DNA of 64,000 nucleotides from Actinoplanes utahensis (GTDB taxonomy: Bacteria > Actinomycetota > Actinomycetes > Mycobacteriales > Micromonosporaceae), in contig NZ_BOMZ01000088.1 of assembly GCF_016862455.1 (NCBI RefSeq), forward strand, positions 1 through 64,000, written 5' to 3'. Below are positions 36,178 through 46,100 of this stretch, piece by piece (the first letter of the stretch is position 1; every line of letters begins with the position of its first letter). The notes beneath the pieces were generated by a model. It had not been told where the DNA came from. It searched no databases and saw only the letters and a program-made list of their open reading frames with translations. The translations under genes and the position numbers were made by a program.

Positions 36178-36535
36178 CGTCGACGACCACACGAAGCCAC
36201 GCTCCCATCGCACAGACCCCGCCCCTGGACCGGCGCCAGCACCCCGGTCCGGGGGCGGCCCCATGTGCGGGCCGTCACACTCCACCACCTGCCAGCCGGC
36301 CTGCCGCTCCCCCGACCGGCCAGCTCTCCACCCCGCACAGCACCCTCCCCTCGCCGCTCCGGCCACCCCGCCGCCGCCGTCCATGATCGGACCGCTTCAC
36401 TTCCTGCGGTCGCCACCCGAGCGCCGCAGTATTTCGGCGTTCGTGAAACGCCTTCAACGCGTCGTTCCACCGCGAAATCACCCGCATCAGTGACGGGGCG
36501 TTGCGAAATGGCCTCACACCGCTACAGTCCAGGGG

Positions 36536-36973
36536 GTGCTCAACGACGACGCACGACGGTCCTCGACGACAGCGGCCCGCTGGTCGCGGTCACGCCGCAG
36601 AACCCCGCGGCTCTCCGGAACCCTGCACATCCGCGATGCCGACGGCCACGAGATGGCCGTCCCCTTGCGCGGCCGGGCATCACTGCTGACCTGCGGTGGC
36701 ACCGGACTTCGCGGCCACGGCGAGGTGTGGGCTGTGCAGACCGACGACACCGGAACCAGCCTGATGATCGTTTACGGCCGGACCGAGTCCGCCGACGATC
36801 GGCAAGCGGGCCTCTGCGCCGCCGGCCAGACGATCACCCTGAGTGAGGTCACCTTCACCTGGCGGACAGTTGTCGCGCCACAGGCTCGGGTTCCACAGCC
36901 GCGAACCGCTATCACCGGTGTCCCCCGCACCCTGCGCCTGCCCCCTCCCCGCGCCACCAACACCCGAACCTGA
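36536..36973 (+). CDS. Small protein of unknown function
   Basis: A 145-residue protein from a GTG start. It has an Arg/Ser-rich first 25 residues and a central beta-rich block (GTLHIRDADGHEMAVPLRG, then TLSEVTFTWRTVV). The tail is Pro/Arg-rich. Third codon positions in the middle section are strongly GC-rich in this frame only, which supports coding; the ends are less convincing. I recognise no family. It stands alone in a gene-poor region. Confidence 0.45.
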   Translation: MLNDDARRSSTTAARWSRSRRRTPRLSGTLHIRDADGHEMAVPLRGRASLLTCGGTGLRGHGEVWAVQTDDTGTSLMIVYGRTESADDRQAGLCAAGQTITLSEVTFTWRTVVAPQARVPQPRTAITGVPRTLRLPPPRATNTRT

Positions 36974-38069
36974 GACTCGAGCCCGCGGATTACTTCCGGC
37001 CCACGCCTTTCCTCTTAACCATCCTTCCAGTACGCGTCACGCACCGTCCCCCCGTTGCGCCATGTGGGCTGCGTGCCGACGGGCGGGCAAGACTGGAGCC
37101 GGTTCCATTGCCGGTCACCGGTGCCGCCTCGGAGCCGGCGAGACAGCACTGGTGACCAGCCGGAGATGCCAGCCGGTTCGCACGAGTGTCTTCCGCCGGC
37201 TGAGACAGCCCTCCCTGTCCCGGCGACGCCCGTGCCGCGCGTGAGAGTCGGCCGCTGGGCGCCGTTGACATACATTTTCGATCAGGGCACGAGCTGCGGT
37301 GATGGCCGACTTTCGATTCGGCAGCAAGAACCAGCCGAGCAAGATCCGCCGGCGCGGACGGTCCCGGGTGAAGGGGTCCCGCGGCGAAGGCCAGGGGTAA
37401 CGGCATGGGCCTGAACCGTCAGGAGAGCCGGACCACGGCTGACGGCAGGACCTGCCCGCCCGACGGCCGAACCGACCAACGGCCGCACCCCACCACCATC
37501 GCCCATCCCCTGGTCATGCCGATAACGGGATGGGGTTCTTTCGGCAGAAAGCCGAAGCAGGACCGACAGTGTGAGAGGCGAGGTCCGGCGGCGGGATGCG
37601 CGGCGTCCGCCGGTAGGACCAGCCTGCGCCGGCAGCGGGGCGGAGCGGAACGACAGTGGGACGGAGCGCGACACGGGGTCTTCACCCGGAAAGGCGAGGG
37701 GCACTGAGAATGGGCCCGACGAAGGGAACCACACGGGGTGAGCGCCGCAGAGCCGACCCGGATGCGGCCGACGGCGCCGAGCCCGAGGGCCGAGTCCCGA
37801 TCCTCGACGGGTTCACCGGTCGCTCCGGGGACCGCCGCACCGGCCCGCGGCCGCTCACCCCTCCCGGACTCCACTGCGCGACGCGGCGTTAGCGTTCACA
37901 GTAGCCCGGTAACTTCCCGCATATTGAGACACATCACATAGACGATCATGCGCTGGCCTGCATGAAAGCGCCCGCTTATCAAAACGAGGAAAGAAGGGGC
38001 GACGCATGGCCCGACCCTTGCTAGAGTCACCCGCAGAAACCGATATCCATCAAACGAACGGGGATATTC
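36974..38069. other. Gene-poor stretch
   Basis: About 1.1 kb in which overlapping open frames on both strands have no family resemblance, poor codon bias and no convincing ribosome site. Base composition is less GC-biased than in neighbouring genes. It contains an operator-like GTTAGCGTTCACA at 37888-37900. I see no supported gene. Confidence 0.6.
37888..37900. promoter_or_regulatory. Operator-like site related to the arabinose operators
   Basis: GTTAGCGTTCACA differs by one base from the corresponding part of the site at 34773. It lies 170 bases upstream of the secreted protein at 38070. Function is inferred from similarity only. Confidence 0.4.
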
Positions 38070-38441
38070 GTGGCTTCTTCCGCGCGTAAAAAAGGTGTAG
38101 CAGTCGCGGCAGTGGTGGGCGCAACTGCCACATTGGCCATCAGCTCGCCCGCCCTCGCGGTCACCGACAGCTGCAATACCGGAAACGGTAGCAGCTGCAA
38201 CACCTTCTACATCAACGCAAATTACTCGAGCCACCGGATCTATTACAACGTCTGCGCCGGGAACGGCACGATCGGCGCGCGATTCCGGATCCGTGACCAG
38301 GCCAACGGCGTGGTGGTCAAGACGGGTAGCGTCTCCTCCTGCATCACGTCCTACGTCGGCGGGCTCTACTCGCTCTACCGGCTGGAACTGTACAACGCCG
38401 CGCCGTCCTCCCGCGGCACGATCGGCAGCACCGCCGTCTAG
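38070..38441 (+). CDS. Small secreted four-cysteine protein
   Basis: A 123-residue exported protein. The signal peptide is ARKKGVAVAAVVGATATLA, with cleavage probably after SPALA at about residue 30. The mature part is about 93 residues, Ser/Asn/Tyr/Gly-rich, with four cysteines that could form two disulfides, and looks beta-rich (FYINANYSSHRIYYNVCAG). The GTG start has GGGGAT upstream. I recognise no family. It stands alone between two gene-poor stretches. Confidence 0.75.
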   Translation: MASSARKKGVAVAAVVGATATLAISSPALAVTDSCNTGNGSSCNTFYINANYSSHRIYYNVCAGNGTIGARFRIRDQANGVVVKTGSVSSCITSYVGGLYSLYRLELYNAAPSSRGTIGSTAV

Positions 38442-39341
38442 GCACGAGGTCCATCGGTGACTCCACCAGAGTGATCTCGCATCACGGCGTCAATGCACGA
38501 CGGCGGTCGTCCGGACGAACTCCTCCGCAACACCGGTCGGAGTTCCGCGCCGGACGACCGCCACCTGCCGTTGAACGAACATGTCGTCGACGAAATCGTT
38601 GTCGAACGATTCTCATCCCGGAATACCGTTTCCCCTCAGCTTCACAAGAGGCGCATCGCCCGGCGATTCCCTAGAGATCCTGCCGGTCCTATCAGCCGGG
38701 CTGCCGCGATTCGCACCCGGCGACGTTCGGACCATTTATCAGTAGCAGTGATGTTCCGCCGGGCAGCGATGGCGAACCATTACATGGATGTGCTGGTACT
38801 ACATGCTGGTTTGGCCGGACGCCATGAGACGTTAACAACACGGCGGATGAAACGGAACAGCGCCGAACGGCACCGCTCGCACGGGATGCCACCGATCACG
38901 AGACCCGGCGGCTCCACCGGGGATCACGCCGCATCGCCGGCCTCGGGGGCACACCGCGCCGGCCTCGGGGTGGCGCACGGCACCCGGCCTGGGATGACAC
39001 ACGGCTCCGGGAACCGGCGCAGTCGCCCCGCACACGGCGATGCCCGGCCAGTACACCACGCTGACGATTCGCTCCGACCTCCGTGGCGTATCCACTCCGA
39101 CTCCTGCTACCACGTCCGCCCGGATTCCCGACCCACGGCGGACGTCCGGGCCGCAGGTCGCGGCGGCGCAACTCCCGGGCCGCAGGGAACTGCCACCGGC
39201 GGCTGACAATCGCACGGTTCCCGCTGACGGACCGCCCCGTCGCCGTCTACTGATCACGTCCAGGCGTTACGGCCTTGTGTCGGGGCATAGGGGCTCCGCT
39301 ATGGTTAGCGCTAACATCCTGCGGGTCGAGGAGAAGACGAC
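38442..39341. other. Gene-poor stretch before araD
   Basis: About 900 bases with lower GC bias. A 237-codon open frame from 38493 exists but has poor codon bias, no family resemblance and repetitive Gly/His/Arg-rich composition. Nothing here is supported as a gene except the regulatory palindrome at 39303. Confidence 0.55.
39303..39316 (+). promoter_or_regulatory. Perfect palindromic operator upstream of araD
   Basis: GGTTAGCGCTAACA contains the perfect 12-bp palindrome GTTAGCGCTAAC, 26 bases upstream of the araD start. It is probably bound by a LacI-type arabinose regulator. Confidence 0.7.
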
Positions 39342-40052
39342 GTGACTTACGGTTCGACGGCCCTGCGCCGGGCCGTGCTGCTGGCCAACCAGATGATCCC
39401 CAAGGCTGGGCTCGCCCAGCTGACCTGGGGAAACGTCAGTGGAGTCGACCGGGAGGCCGGGCTCTACGTGATCAAGCCGTCCGGCGTCGCGTATGACGAC
39501 CTGACCGAGGATCACCTCGTTCCCGTCGACCTGGAGACCGGCAAGGTCCTCGACGGGGATCTGCGGCCGTCGGTGGACAGTGAGAGCCACCGCGCGTTCT
39601 ACCTGGCCTGGCCGTCGATCGGCGGGGTCACCCACACGCACTCGACCCATGCGGTCGCGTTCGCCCAGGCCAACCGGGATGTTCCGGTTCTCGGCACCAC
39701 GCATGCGGACACGTTCGACGGCCCGGTGCCGGTGACCCGCACCCTCACCCCTGAGGAGTGCGCGACCGACTACGAGCTGAACACCGGCCGCGTCATCGTC
39801 GAGCGTATCGGTGACGACGAGGCGGCCGCCGGGATGCCCGCCGCCCTGGTCGCCAACCACGGCCCGTTCACCTGGGGCGCCACCCCGCTGAAGTCGGTCG
39901 AGCACGGCATCATCCTGGAGGCCGTCGCCGAGATGGCGCTCAAGACGCTCGCGCTCAACCCCGGCGCGAGCACGCCGGCGCACCTGCAGGAACGTCACTT
40001 CAAGCGCAAGCACGGCCCGGGCGCCTACTACGGCAACGCGCCGCGCAAGTAA
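39342..40052 (+). CDS. araD: L-ribulose-5-phosphate 4-epimerase
   Basis: A 236-residue class II aldolase-fold epimerase that converts L-ribulose 5-phosphate to D-xylulose 5-phosphate. It is collinear with the E. coli enzyme. Zinc ligands are seen in GGVTHTHSTHA (His98, His100) and in VANHGPFTWG, with GNVSG and GTTHADTFDG as further marks. The GTG start has GAGGAG 8 bases upstream. It stands alone, 9 kb from araA, with its own palindromic operator and a terminator. No araB is in the window. Confidence 0.96.
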   Translation: MTYGSTALRRAVLLANQMIPKAGLAQLTWGNVSGVDREAGLYVIKPSGVAYDDLTEDHLVPVDLETGKVLDGDLRPSVDSESHRAFYLAWPSIGGVTHTHSTHAVAFAQANRDVPVLGTTHADTFDGPVPVTRTLTPEECATDYELNTGRVIVERIGDDEAAAGMPAALVANHGPFTWGATPLKSVEHGIILEAVAEMALKTLALNPGASTPAHLQERHFKRKHGPGAYYGNAPRK

Positions 40053-40072
40053 GACCCTCCACCCCGCCCGAA

Positions 40073-40116
40073 GATCCCGGGTGACCGACTTCCCCCTTGG
40101 CCGGTCACCCGGGATC
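40073..40116 (+). terminator. Rho-independent-like terminator of araD
   Basis: GATCCCGGGTGACCG and CGGTCACCCGGGATC form a perfect 15-bp stem around a 14-base loop, followed by CCCTTTTCC. It begins 21 bases after the araD stop. Confidence 0.8.
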
Positions 40117-40291
40117 GCCCTTTTCCGCGGCGGAATCTGGTGAGCCTGTCGTGGCGCCTCCACCGAGGCGAGCCGGGTCGCCGGGCACGGGAAGGGCATG
40201 AGCGCACAGCTTCGCTGTAGAGGAACGGACCGCCGAATCCACCGCTGACCGGGCGGTCCCTCGACTCTCCCCCGGCCGATCGCCCGCGGCA

Positions 40292-40510
40292 AAGCGCGTG
40301 GTGAACTACGGCGCGAATCCGGCCACAGGTCACCACGCAGCGCACCCCGACGAACGCGTGGTGACCAACGGCGCGAATCCAGCCACAGGTCACCACGCAG
40401 CACACCCCGGCGAACGCGTGGTGACCAACGGCGTGGATTCGGCCGCGAGTCGCCACGCTGGGCACCGCGGCGGAGTGCGGTGGTGGCCTGTGGGGTGGAT
40501 CGGCCGGGAC
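40292..40510. repeat. Tandem 60-bp hairpin repeat array
   Basis: About 3.6 units with an exact 60-base period. Within the array GCGTGGTGACC and GGTCACCACGC alternate as inverted repeats, for example 40328-40338 with 40356-40366 around a 17-base loop. The last unit is degenerate. The same stem occurs once more at 14551-14592. The array lies between the araD terminator and the pstS-like gene and shows no coding signal. It is not a CRISPR: no separate repeats and unique spacers. Confidence 0.85.
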
Positions 40511-40614
40511 GAGGTGTGTGGGTGACATGCGGTGAGCGGTTCATGGCGGGTGGTGCCGGGGCCGGCATGCCGGTGACGGTGAGCGGTGTCAGCGAGGAGA
40601 TCCGGGCAGGGCCG

Positions 40615-41679
40615 TCAGCGGAGGCCTGCGATGGCCTGGGCGACCTGCGAGCGCAACGCCGCGGGCAGTGGGGCGAACCCGGCCCGCTGGGCGGCCTCCT
40701 GGCCGCGGTCGCTCGCGGCGTAGGCGAGGAAGCTCCGGGCCGCCTCCGGCACGGATCCGCGGCACACCACCTGGTACGTGACCGAGACGATCGGGTAGCC
40801 GCGGCCGGTCGTCGTGGCCGGGTCGATCCGCAGGCGCAGGTCGCCGCCGGTTCCGGACACCTGGGCGGCGGCGACGGTGAGGCCGGCCGCGTCGTCGGTG
40901 GGGGTGACGAAGTCGCCGCCGGCGGTTCCGACGGCGACGGCCGGCAGGTCGGTGACCCGGGCGTACGACGCCTCGACGTAGCCGATGGCCCCGTCCGTCC
41001 GGCCGATCGCGGCGACGACCCGGTGGCTGCCGCGCTGGCCGAGTCCGCCGGGCAGGGGCCAGGTGCTGCCGTCGCCGTGCGCCCATCCGGAGTCGGTGCC
41101 GGTGAGGAAGGCGAGGAAGTTGGCGGTGGTCCCGGACCCGTCGGACCGGTGCACGATCCGGATCCTGGTGGCGGGCAACGCCGTACCCTCGTTGTCGGCG
41201 GCGATCGCCGGGTCGTTCCAGACCGTGACCTGACCGCTGAAGATCCTGGCGATGGTCCGCGGCGTCAGCCGCAGGCCGTCGATGCCGGCGACGTTGTAGG
41301 CGAGCGCGATCGGCCCGGTGACCAGCGGCAGGTGGACGGCCCGGCCGGTGCCGCAGCGCGCGTCGGCCCGCTGCTGGTCGGCGGTGCTGAGCGGGGTGTC
41401 GGTGCCGGCGAAGTCGCCGTCGCCGGCCAGGAAGGCGCGGACGCCGGCCCCGGAGCCGGAGCTGGTGTACTCGACGGACGCGTCCGGGCAGGCGATCTGA
41501 TACGCCTTGATCCAGGCGTTGACGGCGTTGGTCTGCGCCGAGGAGCCCTGCCCGGACACGGCGCCCCGGGCGCAGGAGATCGGCGGCGTGGCCGGCGCGG
41601 GCGCGGCGGAGCATCCGGTGAGCGCGAGGATTCCGGCTGCCGCGAAGGGGAGGAACCGGGAGGCGGGGGCGGTGGTCAT
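40615..41679 (-). CDS. PstS-like phosphate-binding lipoprotein
   Basis: A 354-residue phosphate-binding-type protein. Its signal peptide ends at the lipobox LTGC. The PstS pattern is clear: GQGSSAQTNAVNAWI, YTSSGSGAGVRAFLAGDGDFAGTDTPLS, VVHRSDGSGTTANFLAFL. It would capture phosphate at the outer face. No pstC, pstA or pstB is adjacent. Its ATG overlaps the stop of the membrane protein upstream by 4 bases, so it works with that partner, possibly as a sensor rather than a plain transporter. That reading is inference. Confidence 0.92.
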   Translation of the reverse strand: MTTAPASRFLPFAAAGILALTGCSAAPAPATPPISCARGAVSGQGSSAQTNAVNAWIKAYQIACPDASVEYTSSGSGAGVRAFLAGDGDFAGTDTPLSTADQQRADARCGTGRAVHLPLVTGPIALAYNVAGIDGLRLTPRTIARIFSGQVTVWNDPAIAADNEGTALPATRIRIVHRSDGSGTTANFLAFLTGTDSGWAHGDGSTWPLPGGLGQRGSHRVVAAIGRTDGAIGYVEASYARVTDLPAVAVGTAGGDFVTPTDDAAGLTVAAAQVSGTGGDLRLRIDPATTTGRGYPIVSVTYQVVCRGSVPEAARSFLAYAASDRGQEAAQRAGFAPLPAALRSQVAQAIAGLR

Positions 41680-43043
41680 CGGTACTCCTCCAGGCGTTTG
41701 CGGACGCTCAGCGGGATGAGCGCGATGACCGCGGCCAGCAGCACGATCGGCAGGAGCACCCAGCCGGTCAGGGTGCGTTCGGCGGCGGCGAGGTCCTGAT
41801 CGAAGGTGGCCTTCCGCTCGTCGGTGACCGCGCTGACCGAGGCGTCGAAGTAGGCGAAGTCGAATGCCGCGTCGCCGCGCCGGATCCCGGTGAGCCGCTG
41901 GACCGCCTCCTCGGTCCGGCCGGCGGCGGCGAGCGTGAGGATCCGTTCGTGGCCGGTGCGGTACGCGTCCCACCGGCTCAGCACGTCCGCCCCGGTGAGC
42001 CGGGGCAGCCCGCCCCGCGCCGACGCCGCGTCGGTGACCGGGTCGCCCGACAGGTCGGGCGCCCAGCCGTCGGCGTCGAGCCGGGGTGTGGTGCAGGCCG
42101 GGTCGCCGGTGAGGCAGGCGGATTTGCCGGTGAAGTCGTCGCGGTAGTAGGTGAGGTTGGCGCTGATCACGTACCGCCCGGTGTCGGCGGCGGCGTCGTA
42201 GCCGAGCGCCCGCATCTCGGACAGCGCCAGGTAGGGCCCGAGTCCTCGCTCGAGTCCGTGGGAGAGATGGCTCGACTGCACGTTCAGCACCAGGATCGCG
42301 GCGGCCGGGAGCACCGCGCCGATGACTGTCGCGACGATCAGCGCCGGGTTCCAGGTGCGGCGGAACCGGCGGGCCAGCCAGATCTGCAGGCCGATGAGCA
42401 GCGCCAGCAGGAGGCCGCCGAGGAGCACGGCGAGGGTGACTCCGAGGGACGCGGTCGCGTCCTTGCGCACGTACGCGTCGTCGAGCCGGGCGGTGCCCGC
42501 GTCCCGCAGCGCCCGCGCGTCCGGCAGCAGCCGCTGGTGCAGCAGGTTGGCGGCCTGGGTGTAGTAGCCGAGCGCGTCGGTGGCGGAGCCGGCGGCGAGG
42601 GCCTGCCCGACCCGCTGCCGGTAGACGGCGAGCCCGTCCATCAGCCGCAGGACGATGACCCGGTCCACCTCGGCGGCGCCCGCGTTCAGCGACTGGTGCA
42701 GGTCCCGGTCGACCTGGTGTCCCCGGTCCCGGTAGGCGCCGAGCGCGTCGACCCGGCTGCCGGCCAGCTCGTCACTGTCGCCGGCCAGCAGGATCCGGGT
42801 GACCTGGGCGTCCAGGTCGCTGAGGGCGAAGTAGAGGTCGGACGCGGTGGCGGCCTGCGGGGCGGCCTCCCGGCCGATCACCCGCACCTGCCCCTGCACG
42901 CTGGACATGATCAGGCTGAGGGCGGCGAGCAGCAGGGCGGCGGCGCTCACGGTGAGGGCGGACCAGAGCCGCAGCCGTACGGGTGTCTCGTTCCGGAACA
43001 ATGCCGAAATCGTCGCGGGCACGCCACCACGGTAATTCACCAT
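41676..43043 (-). CDS. Membrane protein with two extracytoplasmic helical domains, coupled to the PstS-like gene
   Basis: A 455-residue protein with membrane helices at about 24-48, 196-219, 235-255 and 427-447. The first outside domain is a four-helix-bundle type as in chemoreceptors, and the second includes a Cys pair (SACLTGDPACTTP). The C terminus is short and basic, so no kinase or signalling domain is attached. Related genes often lie beside Ser/Thr kinases in actinobacteria, but none adjoins this one. It overlaps the PstS-like gene by 4 bases and probably receives its signal. A PHO-box-like repeat lies upstream. Confidence 0.72.
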   Translation of the reverse strand: MVNYRGGVPATISALFRNETPVRLRLWSALTVSAAALLLAALSLIMSSVQGQVRVIGREAAPQAATASDLYFALSDLDAQVTRILLAGDSDELAGSRVDALGAYRDRGHQVDRDLHQSLNAGAAEVDRVIVLRLMDGLAVYRQRVGQALAAGSATDALGYYTQAANLLHQRLLPDARALRDAGTARLDDAYVRKDATASLGVTLAVLLGGLLLALLIGLQIWLARRFRRTWNPALIVATVIGAVLPAAAILVLNVQSSHLSHGLERGLGPYLALSEMRALGYDAAADTGRYVISANLTYYRDDFTGKSACLTGDPACTTPRLDADGWAPDLSGDPVTDAASARGGLPRLTGADVLSRWDAYRTGHERILTLAAAGRTEEAVQRLTGIRRGDAAFDFAYFDASVSAVTDERKATFDQDLAAAERTLTGWVLLPIVLLAAVIALIPLSVRKRLEEYR

Positions 43044-43081
43044 CGCAATTACGTGATGACGCGCCCACCCGTTTCCGAGCC

Positions 43082-43103
43082 GTTCATGAACCGTTTATAT
43101 ACC
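43082..43103. promoter_or_regulatory. PHO-box-like direct repeat
   Basis: GTTCATGAACC and GTTTATATACC are adjacent 11-base units, 39 bases upstream of the membrane protein start. Actinobacterial PhoP boxes are direct repeats of this 11-base type starting GTTCA. The second unit is weak, so the call is tentative. Confidence 0.45.
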
Positions 43104-43168
43104 GGCCTTGACCTGGAAAGACGTGATTATCCGGGACGGCGAGGCCAGCTCGACAATGACCTTCCGGC

Positions 43169-46100
43169 TCAGGCGCGGACCCGTTTCGCCGGCGCCTTCG
43201 CGGCGGAGTGACGCGGCAGCGACAGCGGGTCCGGCAGGTCGTGGGCGGCACTCAGGCCGTCCTCCCGCCGGGTCAGCCGGCCCTCGGCGACCAGGTCGGC
43301 GATCAGCCCGGTGAGCCTGCCGTCCAGTTCGGTGGACCGGCGGGCCGCCCAGCCGAACAGCTTCCCGGTGGCGGCGAGCAGTCCGTCCACGTCGATCGCG
43401 CCGGCGTCCATGGCCAGGTGCTCGATCGCCACCCGCAGTTCGGTGTCGGCGATCTGGTCGGCCTTGCGGGCCACCCCGGGGGCTTTCAGCCGGACCGGCG
43501 GCACGATCTGACCGGGATCGCCGAGGAACTCGTCCGCCCAGGTCACCCGGTGTTTCTTGACCTGCGCCTCGATCTCGGCGTCGATCACGGCACGGGCCTG
43601 CCTGGTGATCCGGGCGAGCGCCCACTCCTCGCGCATCCGCTGCAGGACGAGGCTGATGTGCACCGGGCCCTCGCTCGCGGCGATCCGCCGGATCGCCTCC
43701 GCGATCTTGGTGCGGCTCTCCGGATCGGTCACGGTGGCGCCGTGGGGCAGGGCGGGCAACTTCGCTTTCCGGTACGGGTGAGCCCACTCCTGCGGCCCGT
43801 GGTGCGCCGCCGCCGGGGTCTTCTTCCGGGCCGTGCTCTTCCTACCGGCGGCGCCGGGCGTACCGGCGGAAGCCTTGACGCTCTTGCGGGCCGGCGTCTC
43901 GGGAACCTCCTCGACGGCGGCCGCGGGCGACGGCTCCGCCACCACGACCGGCACGACAGCGGCGACCGGCACGACGGGGGCGACCGGAGCGACCGGAGCG
44001 ACCGCCACGACCGGCGGCGTGACGGGGGCGACCGGGGCGACGAACACCGGGTCGGCGGTCGGCAGCCCCTCCACCGAACGGCTCACCCGTTCGAAGGCCG
44101 CCGGAGCCACCCGCGGCTCCTCGACGATCTCGGTCGTCTCCCGGGTGACCCGCTCGAACACCGCCCGGGTCACCCGCGGCTCCTCGGTGATCTCGGTGGT
44201 CGTCTCGGTACGGGTGATCCGCTCGAAGACCGCCGGCCGCACCCGGGAATCGTCCTCGTCGTACTCCTCCAGCAGTTCGTTGCGGGTGATCCGCTCGAAC
44301 GTAGCCGGCCGCACCCGCGGCTCCTCGTCGTCGAGGTCGGCGAGCAGGTTGTTGCGGCCGACCCGCTCGAACAGGGCCGGGCGAACGTGCGGCTCCGCCA
44401 CCTCGGGCTCCGGCGTCCGATACTCCTCGGCCCACTCCTGCGGCACGCCCGGCCACTTCTCGGCGGTGTGCTGCTCGAAGTCCCCGGCGCCGGCGAGGTA
44501 GGCGTCCGTCTCCTCGGCCGCGATCTCCTCCTCGAGCAGGTGCGCCTCCTCCTCGAGCAGGTCGTCGTCGAGCGCGATCGCCTCAGCGGCCTCCTCCTCG
44601 AGGTCGGCGATCGCGTCCACCGGGACGTACTCCTCCTCGGCGGCGGCCTCCACCGGGACGTACTCCTCCTCGGCGGCGGCCTCCACCGGGGCGTACTCGG
44701 GTTCGGCGACGTCCATGATGTCGGCGATGACGGCCGCGGCGAAGGCGGGCGAGGACTCCTCTTCGATGGCGGGCTCCGCGGCCGCGTACCCCTCGAAGGT
44801 CTCGACGATCGTCACCGGCTCGCGTTCCTCGGCCACCTCCGCGGTCACCGCGGGCTGTTCCACGGGCGCCGCCGGCACGGCGCCGCCGTCCAGTTCCGGA
44901 ACCTGCTCCTCCGGCGGGAACTGGGCGAGCGCCGCCTCGATCGCGTCCCGCAGCCGCTGTTCCTCCCGTTCCCGGTCCAGGTACCAGGCGGTCCCCCAGA
45001 TCCGGTGCAGCCGCCAGCCGAGGCTCTGCAGCACCTGCTCGCGCAGCCGGTCCCGGTCCCGGGCGGCGGGCGCCGAGTCGTACGTCGTCCCGTCGCACTC
45101 GATGCCGAGCGCGAACGGCGCGTTGCGCCGCGGCGACCGGCGCACCGCCAGGTCGATCCGGAAGGCGCCGGTGCCCACCCGGGTACGCACCCGGTAGCCC
45201 CAGGACCGGATGGTGTCGCGGACCGAGTCCTCGAACGGGGTCTGCGCCTCGGGACGCGGATCCTCCAGCCCCAGCGCCGTCTCACCGCGGGTGGCGTAGT
45301 CGAGGTAGCCGGCGAGCGGCCGCAGTTCCTCGGTGTCCGGCAGGTCACGGGCCCGGACCGAGGAGACCACCTCGATCCGGCGGCAGGCCCGGGTGGACGC
45401 CACGTTGAGCCGGCGCCAGCCGTCCGGCCCGTCGAATCCGCCCAGGTCGGCGCCGACGGCCAGGATGATCACGTCGCGTTCGTCGCCCTGCACGGTCTCG
45501 ACGTCCTTGACGAAGAACCCGCGCAGTCGGTCGTCGTCCGGCGGCACCACCATGTCGGCGACCGCCATCTCGATCAGGGCGGCCAGGCCGGGCGTCCCGG
45601 CGATGACGCCGAGGCTGAGTTCGGGCCGGGTGACGAAGTGGTGGGCGACCCGGCCGGCGACCATGGCCGCCAGGCCGTCGTCGCCGTGTCCCGGTTCGGC
45701 GGGGAACATCTGCACGCCGGTGTCCGGCCCGGCCGGGCCGGCGGGCGGGAACGTGTTGAGCTGCCCCTGGTAGAAGCTGTGGTTGGCGAACGCGATGAGC
45801 GACTCGTGCCGGCTGCGATAGTGCGTGCCCAGATCCAGCACCGGGAACGCGGCGCAGCTCATCGCCAGGTCCAGGATGGACCGCTCGTCGCCGGGGGTGG
45901 GCAGCGCGGTGAGCTGCCGGTCGTCGCCAACCACCACGAACGAGGCGCCGCGGTAGACACAGGTGATCGCGTCCGCGATCGGCACCCGGGACGCCTCGTC
46001 GATGATCACCACGTCGAAGGTGAGATCGGCCGGGACGAGCCGGCTGACGTCGGCGGGCACGGTCAGGAAGCACGGCTTGACCGCGAGGGTGGCGTGCCGG

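Noticed and set aside
36070-36386. Pro/Thr/Arg repeat protein reading through the 36-bp repeats
   Set aside because: The frame is out of phase with the LacI gene it overlaps, and its composition simply reflects the C-rich repeat.
36990-37892. Several overlapping open frames of 80-150 codons on both strands
   Set aside because: They overlap each other on both strands, have Pro/Arg/Ser-rich low-complexity products and no start signals.
38493-39206. Plus-strand open frame of 237 codons before araD
   Set aside because: Poor codon bias, no ribosome site, repetitive Gly/His/Arg composition and no recognisable domain.
40292-40510. Possible CRISPR array
   Set aside because: The 60-bp units are contiguous tandem copies with no unique spacers, and no cas genes are present.
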